DNA of 29,088 bases from contig JBAXRT010000022.1 in assembly GCA_037131065.1 (NCBI GenBank), positions 1-29,088 of the forward strand. The letters run 5' to 3'. Under the pieces are notes generated by a model, which ran no database searches, had not been told where the DNA came from, and saw nothing but the letters and a program-made list of their open reading frames with translations. This DNA is from JBAXRT01 sp037131065 (GTDB lineage Bacteria; Bacteroidota; Bacteroidia; Bacteroidales; FEN-979). Positions 22,944-29,088 of this stretch are shown piece after piece (position 1 is the stretch's first letter; each line of letters opens with the position of its first letter). A program made the translations under genes and the position numbers.

Positions 22944-23272
22944 AAATGAAGGATAAAACGTTAAAGACCTATAGCTTAGACGAAATCACCGACAAACATA
23001 TCGGTAAACGTGGAACGCCAAAGCGTGAGGCATTTGAGAATGAGTTACGGCTTGATTTGCTTGGTGAAGCAATCAGGCAGGCGCGTAAAGACCGGAACCT
23101 GACACAAGAAGAGCTTGGACTTCTCGTGGGTGTTAAAAAGGCACAAATTTCCAAACTGGAGAACAGCCTGACCGATGCAAGGTTTGAGACAATAATCAAA
23201 GTATTTAAAGCATTAAATGCCAAGATTAATTTTAATGTAGAGTTGCTCAATCAGACTGTTAAACTTGTCTGA
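22940..23272 (+). CDS. higA: Xre-family antitoxin (HigA-like)
   Basis: The 110-residue protein carries a helix-turn-helix of the Xre/Cro type at about residues 45-95: AIRQARKDRNLTQEELGLLV and GVKKAQISKLENSLTDARFE, followed by TIIKVFKALNAKINF. It would neutralise the upstream toxin and repress the shared promoter. The ATG overlaps the toxin stop codon by 4 nt, giving coupled translation. A second ATG at 22946 is also possible. The N-terminal 40 residues (LDEITDKHIGKRGTPKREAF) are typical of this antitoxin branch. Confidence 0.88.
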   Translation: MKMKDKTLKTYSLDEITDKHIGKRGTPKREAFENELRLDLLGEAIRQARKDRNLTQEELGLLVGVKKAQISKLENSLTDARFETIIKVFKALNAKINFNVELLNQTVKLV

Positions 23273-23341
23273 CGGAATGGTTATCCAAGATTTTCGAAGA
23301 TAATTGCGCAGATTGCCGCAGAAGATGGGGATGAATAGCGC

Positions 23342-23526
23342 GTTATCCCACTCGATAGAGTCAAAGCTTGCACGCACGGAGTTGAATAAAGAGGTATCTT
23401 TTAATTCCTTGAAAATTCGGTTTCAAGATAAGGTTTCATATCAAATTTTCTCACCTCTCCATTTTCGAATGTCAATAACAGAAAGTAATTATCAATGGGT
23501 TTTACTTCTTTAACTGCCAAATACAT
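23342..23526 (-). pseudogene. DUF2442 family gene broken by a one-base deletion
   Basis: From ATG at 23524-23526 the minus strand reads YLAVKEVKPIDNYFLLLTF, then ENGEVRKFDMKPYLETE, and stops after 41 codons. The neighbouring frame continues the same protein as FKELKDTSLFNSVRASFDSI and EWDN, the usual DUF2442 middle region. Restoring one G (ACCGGAATTTTC in place of ACCGAATTTTC) would rejoin the frames as LETGIFKELKD. The expected end (ADIDPEILYE-like) is missing, so the gene is also truncated at its 3' side near 23342. DUF2442 proteins are often paired with DUF4160 in toxin-antitoxin-like loci; no DUF4160 partner is present here. Confidence 0.78.
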
Positions 23527-23580
23527 AGTGACAATTTATTTTAAAGGTTCAATTGCAAAGGTTTCTCTCCATTAATTCCT

Positions 23581-26340
23581 CTATTCAAAATACCCGAACT
23601 CCTCCACCAGCAACCGGTATATTTCTTCTTTCACCTTTTTCGTGAGGGCTGATATTTCTTTAAAGAGATTCTGCAAATCTTCCTTGCCGTTTATTTCTGC
23701 ATATTTACGGATCTGGATCAATCCGCTGTATGGCGTAAGGAAATCGGCGTAATCAAAGTATTTAAAATAAGGTTCATCCTGCAGGCCTAGATTCTGTAGC
23801 ACCTGACCCTTGCAGTAATTCAGGTTCCAGAGTTTGTAGAGTTCTTTGATCTTATCCACCAACTCTCTGGCAAGGGCCGGTTGAGCTGCAATCTCATTAT
23901 CCAGGACTGTACTCCAGAAACTCTCCGGGTTGGCCGGACAAAGCGGATTATCCACAAATACTTCCGGCGCACCTTTCACCGGATTGTCTTTTTCAAACTT
24001 TGTTACCACACACCGGTTTTCGGCAAGGACAAAGGCAAAGCAAAGGGAGTAATAATAATCTTTTAACTCTTCTTTGATTTGCGGAGCCCAGATGTCGTAT
24101 TGATTGGCCCAAACAGGATAAACCCCGTTCAATGCCTTCGTTATAGCAAACCAACTGAAAGTGGCTTTTGCGGATTCTAAGTCGTAAGCGCAGTAACTTC
24201 GATTATCCGTTGGGCCATTAAAACATTTTGATTTATTAAAATCCTTTATAGACGTATCTAACCTAAACCAGACACTACCTAAAGTGCTATTCAGATATCG
24301 TATATCGTTTTTCCTTCTAATTCTAACTGGGCTTAAATCATCCATAAAACCAACATGGGTACCATCAATGTACCCATGTGGGGCTTTGATCCGGCTATGC
24401 CGATCATCTTTAAGAGCAAAGCCACTAATGATCTTTTGATTTTCTTCTATCTTATTTTTTGATCTGTAAAAATTCTGCATTCCTTGTTTTTCAACTTTAC
24501 CATTTTCATGAACTAATATTGGTAAAGTATTTCTGATTTCACCTCTTTTTGTCGAAAAATTAATTAATCTACTTTTCTGTAAAATGTTCTTACATGTTTT
24601 TTCAGCCTCTGTAGTATCATTCCAATTAATATTGAGTTCTTGTTTTTGAATTTTTGTCAAATCGTTTAGCTGAATTTCATTAATGTTTCCTGTTTCGACA
24701 TAATTATATTGCCAAATGGTAAATGCTAAAGGCCAAGTACCGTCTAGTTTGAAAAATTCATTGCTAGTTATTGTAAAGCCATTAAGAAATTTGAAATACT
24801 TATCAAACTCATTTCTAAAAGGAATAAAAGCAACACGTGGAATTAGCCAAGATGTCGGAGTAAAGATCATCAATAAAGGTTGAAAATTTCTATTGGTGGT
24901 AACTTGAAGTTTGCTAATATTTATTATCTGAGCCAAAAAAGCCAAATATCTTTCCATGCTACCATCTGGACCAGTAAGTTTTAATATACTCTCATCTATT
25001 TTATATTCAGCATCAGAACTTTTTCTAAATTTTTCATCTTCTCTAATATTCTTGTAAGGCGGATTCAGCAAAAAGGCAATGGGCTTGTCGAAGGAGATAT
25101 TTTTTAACTGCAACTCCTTTTTCAACTCGTTCAGATAATCTTCTGCAGAACAATCCAGGAAGTTCAAACCTTTATTCCCGCTTGTTCTGGGAATGATGGT
25201 GAACCCTTTTTCAATATGCCAGGGGTCGACCTGCATACGCCGTTCGATGATCTGCAAAAGATCGGGCTGCAGTTCGGAGATGATCTTGTGTTTCAGCTTC
25301 CCTCTCCAGCAGGAGATCAGGTTCCCCGAACCACCTGCAGGATCGAGTACAATATAGTTTTCATCAAGATGATCGGCGAAACTCTCCTTGACTGTCCATA
25401 AGGCAAACCTGCTCAGGTTAGCGTTGGTGAAGAAGATCCCGTGCTGCTTCACGTACTCGGGATCAATCCTGGCAAGCACTTCATCAAACCGGCTGAAATA
25501 ATAATCAACGGTGAGTCCGCTTCCTTCATTGGTAAAAATATATTGTGTTTCGATGAATTTTTTCAGATCGTTGATCTTCCTTGGAGCGATCGCAATATCT
25601 TCACTGCCCTTCTTGCCTTTAAAACCGGTCACGGAAATTTTTCCGTTCGGTTTTTCCGTAACGGTAGAAGTGATATCCCAGAAAGCAGCGATGGTATAAA
25701 AACAATGCACCGCGTCGATCGGGCTGTCAAACATCGGTTTCATCCGTTCGATCGCCTGGATGAAGTTGTGCGTATTTACCTGTAACCTGTCGCTGTCAAG
25801 ATTTCTGAGAATTTTTAAAACCTCATACGATTCCGTGGTGATATTTTTAGCGCCGGCAAAAATATCTCCCTTCAGGTCGTTCGGTTCAAGCCAGTAGAAC
25901 GCGGCCTCTTTTATTTCAAGTTTTAAGGAATTCGCCGTGCGCCTTGCATTTTCCTTTCCAACCACATTCGGTGCCTTTTGCGCTTCTGCCGTGTGATGAA
26001 AGATAACGGCGGTTTCAGGAAGTTTGTCAACTTTCCAGATGGCAACAAACTGATGGGCCACCACCATGATGGTGTTGTAGGCCATGCCATACTTTTTCTG
26101 GTAATGAAGGGCCTGGTAGAATCCTTCCAGCCACTGGTCGTGACTTGTTTTACTCTCAACGATGATCTGTCCCTCCACATAGACATCCGCACCATGTACA
26201 TCGCTTTCAATCCTGAATTTTTCCCCGAAAAGTTTCCGGAACAGTGGATGCAGCAAAGGCGTCTTGGCATCTTCATTGCTTTCGCTTCTCAGGTATTCCC
26301 TGAATGATTCCAACTCGAAAACGACGGATTTCTGAGCCAT
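23581..26340 (-). CDS. Type IIG-like restriction-modification enzyme (nuclease and N6-adenine methylase in one chain)
   Basis: The 919-residue protein combines cutting and modification. Near the N-terminus GADVYVEGQIIVESK (D52, E62, K64) fits a PD-(D/E)xK nuclease site. A helical linker leads to the methylase: motif I VLDPAGGSGNLI (D333; G replaces the usual C) and motif IV LLNPPYKN (N426-Y429), the NPPY of N6-adenine methylases. The following region to about residue 700 would hold the target-recognition domain and is clearly more A/T-rich. The end is helical and charged. It needs no separate subunits, and no other restriction genes are near. It has its own TAnnTTTG box. An orphan methylase or phage-growth-limitation PglX-like role is less likely given the nuclease motif. 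Confidence 0.82.
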   Translation of the reverse strand: MAQKSVVFELESFREYLRSESNEDAKTPLLHPLFRKLFGEKFRIESDVHGADVYVEGQIIVESKTSHDQWLEGFYQALHYQKKYGMAYNTIMVVAHQFVAIWKVDKLPETAVIFHHTAEAQKAPNVVGKENARRTANSLKLEIKEAAFYWLEPNDLKGDIFAGAKNITTESYEVLKILRNLDSDRLQVNTHNFIQAIERMKPMFDSPIDAVHCFYTIAAFWDITSTVTEKPNGKISVTGFKGKKGSEDIAIAPRKINDLKKFIETQYIFTNEGSGLTVDYYFSRFDEVLARIDPEYVKQHGIFFTNANLSRFALWTVKESFADHLDENYIVLDPAGGSGNLISCWRGKLKHKIISELQPDLLQIIERRMQVDPWHIEKGFTIIPRTSGNKGLNFLDCSAEDYLNELKKELQLKNISFDKPIAFLLNPPYKNIREDEKFRKSSDAEYKIDESILKLTGPDGSMERYLAFLAQIINISKLQVTTNRNFQPLLMIFTPTSWLIPRVAFIPFRNEFDKYFKFLNGFTITSNEFFKLDGTWPLAFTIWQYNYVETGNINEIQLNDLTKIQKQELNINWNDTTEAEKTCKNILQKSRLINFSTKRGEIRNTLPILVHENGKVEKQGMQNFYRSKNKIEENQKIISGFALKDDRHSRIKAPHGYIDGTHVGFMDDLSPVRIRRKNDIRYLNSTLGSVWFRLDTSIKDFNKSKCFNGPTDNRSYCAYDLESAKATFSWFAITKALNGVYPVWANQYDIWAPQIKEELKDYYYSLCFAFVLAENRCVVTKFEKDNPVKGAPEVFVDNPLCPANPESFWSTVLDNEIAAQPALARELVDKIKELYKLWNLNYCKGQVLQNLGLQDEPYFKYFDYADFLTPYSGLIQIRKYAEINGKEDLQNLFKEISALTKKVKEEIYRLLVEEFGYFE

Positions 26341-26390
26341 GGATGTGATGAACTTTATTTTTTATTTTACTGATATTCTATCGTGAATAA

Positions 26391-26398
26391 CAAAGATA
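26391..26398 (-). promoter_or_regulatory. -7 box of the restriction-modification gene
   Basis: The minus strand reads TATCTTTG, an exact TAnnTTTG, 50 nt before the ATG. No -33 element is clear. Confidence 0.5.
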
Positions 26399-26458
26399 AG
26401 ATTATAACTGAAGATTAATATTTTTATAACTATTTCAGGATAATTCCCCGATTGACCT

Positions 26459-26466
26459 TATTTTTG
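26459..26466 (+). promoter_or_regulatory. -7 box of the sulfatase-family gene
   Basis: TATTTTTG matches TAnnTTTG and ends 14 nt before the ATG at 26481, giving a very short predicted leader. No -33 element at normal spacing was found. Confidence 0.5.
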
Positions 26467-26480
26467 CCAGGCGGATAAGA

Positions 26481-28460
26481 ATGATCAGCATGAAGAAAAG
26501 AACGACTGTCCCAAAGAAAAGAGGAGGTAAAAAAGGTTCAAAATGGTTCAATGGAAACATTCTGCTTGTGATGACTGCCAAACTCCTGGTTATACTTCTG
26601 CTTTTGTTTCTCTCACGGATCCTGTTTTACCTTATCAATATTGGTTATTTTTCAAACCTTTCAGCTCTTAGTGCCTTAAAACTTTTCCTGATTGGCCTGC
26701 GATTCGATCTCTCAGCCATCCTGATTCTGAATATACCATTTATCTTGATGAATGCTGTCCCTTTCCATTTCCGGGAGAACAAATGGTACCAGGGAGTGGC
26801 AAACGGATGGTTTTACGTGATCAATACCATCGCGCTGATGGGAAATTTTATCGACACGATCTACTTCCGTTTTACACTGAAACGCACCACTGCCGACATA
26901 TTCAATTACCTTGAGGTTGGAGGTGACTTCAACAAACTGATACCCCAGTTTCTTTATGATTTTTGGTATATCCTGGTCTGCTTTATTGTTTTTATTGCAT
27001 TGCTGATCTACCTCGGAACACGGTTCTCGGCCAGTTCAGGCTCCTCGAAACAAAAAGGTGGCAGCTTTGCTTACTATTCACTCAATGTTTTATTATTCGG
27101 CATCGTTGGCTTCCTTACAGTGATCGGGATCAGGGGAGGTTTGCAGCTCAGACCGATCAGCCTGGTCACTGCCGGCAAATTCACCTCTGCAAAGAATGTC
27201 CCACTTTTGTTGAATACCCCTTTCGCGATTGCCAAAACCTTCAATCACGAGACACTCAGGACCATAGCGTTTTTTAGCAGGGAGCAGGATCTCTCCAGGA
27301 TTTACACACCGATACATCACAGGAATCCGGGTGAGATGAAGAAGATGAATGTCATGATCATCATGATGGAGAGTTTCTCCAGGGAACATATCGGCATACT
27401 GAACCGGTCGCTGGATGATGGCAGGTACCAGGGATTTACACCCTTTATGGATTCTCTGATCCGCCAGGGACTTTATTTCGATGCCTATGCCAACGGCAAG
27501 ACATCTATCCAGGGCATCCCGGCTGTTCTATCCGGTATCCCTTCTTTGATGAACGAGTCATTCATCCAGTCGGGCTATTCTGCAGATAAATACACCAGCA
27601 TTGCAGGGTTGCTCAAAGCAAAGGGATATTCAAGTGCATTTTTCCATGGAGGTACGAATGGTACGATGGGATTCGATTCCTACTCAAAGCTGGTTGGGTT
27701 CGACCAATATTTCGGAAGGAGTGAGTACAATAACGAGAAAGATTATGACGGGAAATGGGGGATCAGGGACGAAGAATTCTTCCAGTATGCTGCAAAAAAC
27801 ATCGGGGAGATGAAACAACCCTTCGTGGCCGCATTGTTCTCTCTATCATCTCATCATCCTTACTTCGTTCCCAGAAAATATACCAATATATTCAGGAAAG
27901 GACACTTGCCGATACAGCAGAGCATCATGTATGCCGACCACGCTCTTGCCGAATTTTTTTACACGGTAAGGCATGCACCCTGGTATGAGAATACCCTCTT
28001 TGTTATAACGGCCGATCATACTTCTGAAGGTTATTTTCCATATTATAAAACAGCGGTGGGGCAGTTGAGCATTCCCCTGCTTCTTTTTAAACCCGGTTCA
28101 GGTCTTAAGGGTCAATCAAAGGTGATTGCACAGCAAACGGACATCATGCCGACCGTGCTGAATTATCTTGGCTATGACAGAAGTTACCTTGCCTATGGTA
28201 CTGATTTGATGGATTCAGCCTCGGTCCATTTTTCGATCCATTATCTCAGCGGGATATATGGGTTAATTAAGGATAATTATTATCTTGAATTTGACGGAAC
28301 CAGCGCCACCTCCCTTTTTAACCTTGCAAGTGATCCTCTTCAGACTGCAAACCTGATAAATGAAAAAAGAGGAGAAAGAGAAAAATTTGAAATGTTCATC
28401 AAAGCATTCATTCAACAATACAATAACCGGGTCATTGAGAACAGACTCATGGTAGAGTGA
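26481..28460 (+). CDS. LTA synthase-like sulfatase/phosphoglycerol transferase
   Basis: The 659-residue membrane protein has a basic N-terminus (KKRTTVPKKRGGKKGSKW). About five transmembrane helices follow to residue 230, then a large periplasmic alkaline-phosphatase-superfamily domain. The active site resembles LtaS/OpgB: MNVMIIMMESFSRE (metal ligand E297), ANGKTSIQGIPAVLSGIPS with the probable nucleophile T341, LSSHHPYF, and ITADHTSEG (D512, H513). It would transfer a phosphate-linked headgroup or cleave a phosphoester at the outer face of the inner membrane. In Gram-negative bacteria the substrate is usually a glycan or lipid headgroup, not lipoteichoic acid. A second ATG three codons on is also usable. 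The following gene encodes a lipid-kinase-like protein, which suggests a lipid-related role. Confidence 0.88.
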   Translation: MISMKKRTTVPKKRGGKKGSKWFNGNILLVMTAKLLVILLLLFLSRILFYLINIGYFSNLSALSALKLFLIGLRFDLSAILILNIPFILMNAVPFHFRENKWYQGVANGWFYVINTIALMGNFIDTIYFRFTLKRTTADIFNYLEVGGDFNKLIPQFLYDFWYILVCFIVFIALLIYLGTRFSASSGSSKQKGGSFAYYSLNVLLFGIVGFLTVIGIRGGLQLRPISLVTAGKFTSAKNVPLLLNTPFAIAKTFNHETLRTIAFFSREQDLSRIYTPIHHRNPGEMKKMNVMIIMMESFSREHIGILNRSLDDGRYQGFTPFMDSLIRQGLYFDAYANGKTSIQGIPAVLSGIPSLMNESFIQSGYSADKYTSIAGLLKAKGYSSAFFHGGTNGTMGFDSYSKLVGFDQYFGRSEYNNEKDYDGKWGIRDEEFFQYAAKNIGEMKQPFVAALFSLSSHHPYFVPRKYTNIFRKGHLPIQQSIMYADHALAEFFYTVRHAPWYENTLFVITADHTSEGYFPYYKTAVGQLSIPLLLFKPGSGLKGQSKVIAQQTDIMPTVLNYLGYDRSYLAYGTDLMDSASVHFSIHYLSGIYGLIKDNYYLEFDGTSATSLFNLASDPLQTANLINEKRGEREKFEMFIKAFIQQYNNRVIENRLMVE

Positions 28461-28545
28461 CGAATTACTAGTGACTAGTGACGAGTGGATTTACGATTTT
28501 GGATTTTAGATTTACGATTTCCCAATGACCAATAAACAATGACCC
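28455..28545. repeat. Thirteen-heptamer array filling a gene junction
   Basis: An unbroken 7-nt register runs through GAGTGAC, GAATTAC, TAGTGAC twice, GAGTGGA, TTTACGA, TTTTGGA, TTTTAGA, TTTACGA, TTTCCCA, ATGACCA, ATAAACA and ATGACCC. It includes the stop codon of the sulfatase-family gene and the start codon of the next gene, and joins the two heptamer families seen elsewhere. Confidence 0.8.
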
Positions 28546-29088
28546 TTCCTGGAAAAAAAATTCTGTTTATCGTCAACCCCATCTCGGGGGACGGACGGCA
28601 GGAGAAGACGGTTTCACTTATTAAAAAAAACCTGGACATTTCGCGTTATTCTTATGAAATCATCATTACCGAGATGGCAGGACACGCCACAGAGCTAAGC
28701 AAACAGGCTGCGGCAGCAGGCACTGACATCGTTGTAGCAGTTGGAGGGGACGGAACGGTCAATGAAGTAGCTCAGGGGTTGGTTGGTACGGATTCGATCC
28801 TCGGGATAATCCCTAAAGGTTCCGGCAATGGTCTCTCGAGGCATCTCAAAATCCCGATGAATCTGAAACAGGCAATCGGGATCATCAACAAAGGGAGGGT
28901 GGTGAAAATTGACACGGCAACCCTTAATGATGACCTTTTTGTAAGTGTGGCAGGTGTCGGATTTGACGCCTCAGTCGCGAAAAAATTTGCCAGGGCCGGG
29001 AAAAGGGGTTTCCTTACCTATTTTAAAATTACTGCGGGATCTTATCATTCCTATAAGGCTAAAAAGTACATTCTGAATGTTGACGGTA
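28539..29088 (+). CDS. Diacylglycerol kinase-like lipid kinase (YegS/DgkB type), partial
   Basis: From ATG at 28539 the frame stays open to the right edge (183 codons). The N-terminal KKILFIVNPISGDGR and VAVGGDGTVNEVAQGL (the GGDGT nucleotide-binding motif at residues 69-73) are diagnostic. IIPKGSGNGLSRHLKIP, a form of the PxGTxNxxAR motif, and VSVAGVGFDASVAKK support the same family. Members phosphorylate diacylglycerol, sphingosine or related lipids at the cytoplasmic membrane face. The start codon lies in a heptamer array and there is no obvious promoter, so it is probably cotranscribed with the sulfatase-family gene. The C-terminal half is outside the window. Confidence 0.93.
   Translation, partial: MTLPGKKILFIVNPISGDGRQEKTVSLIKKNLDISRYSYEIIITEMAGHATELSKQAAAAGTDIVVAVGGDGTVNEVAQGLVGTDSILGIIPKGSGNGLSRHLKIPMNLKQAIGIINKGRVVKIDTATLNDDLFVSVAGVGFDASVAKKFARAGKRGFLTYFKITAGSYHSYKAKKYILNVDG

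Noticed and set aside
23281..23340. Short GCGCAGATTGCCGCAGAAG-like stretch as part of a dispersed repeat
   Set aside because: Only one short, imperfect copy is in the window, so a repeat family cannot be shown from here.

Overview
The window looks like a chromosomal segment of a member of the Bacteroidota, probably an uncultured Bacteroidales-like anaerobe with mid-40s percent G+C (estimated by eye). The evidence is the promoter style, with many genes preceded by the Bacteroidota -7 box TAnnTTTG and some by a -33 TTG/TTTG. Supporting this are a ribosomal protein THX gene, the general lack of Shine-Dalgarno sequences, and protein families typical of the phylum (YfhO, OPT transporter, PqqD-like protein, four-helix-bundle protein). 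No rRNA, tRNA, CRISPR array or complete insertion sequence was seen.

Layout. 1-1672: start of gyrB, wecB (UDP-GlcNAc 2-epimerase) and the RNase P RNA gene, all on the minus strand. 1719-6860: a MATE exporter converging on a YfhO-glycosyltransferase pair. 6979-13264: a minus-strand housekeeping run of rpmH, a dipeptidase, a PqqD-like protein, an OPT transporter, rsmG, THX with a long tail, and a TrmH-type methyltransferase. 13364-15554: on the plus strand, a membrane-anchored TPR protein, fmt and an HU protein. 15653-19026: on the minus strand, recQ, a methyltransferase and a 3-methyladenine glycosylase in one tight run. 19132-19503: a four-helix-bundle protein. 19525-22300: citrate lyase, with a CitD-CitE fusion followed by CitF. 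22359-26340: a defence and toxin-antitoxin islet with a PIN remnant, HigBA, a broken DUF2442 gene and a one-polypeptide restriction-modification enzyme. 26481-29088: an LTA-synthase-like sulfatase and the start of a diacylglycerol-kinase-like gene.

Two patterns cut across the ordinary genes. (1) Heptanucleotide repeat arrays (units such as GAGTGAC, TAATGAC, TTTACGA) occupy gene junctions, contain the stop codons of several genes, encode the C-terminal residues of one protein, lie in frame inside citDE, and bracket the four-helix-bundle gene in inverted orientation. (2) Four intrinsic terminators place their U-run 0-8 nt before the start codon of the next same-strand gene (wecB, the PqqD-like gene, rsmG, fmt). 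These are the most unusual things in the window; no clearly new multi-gene system was recognised.
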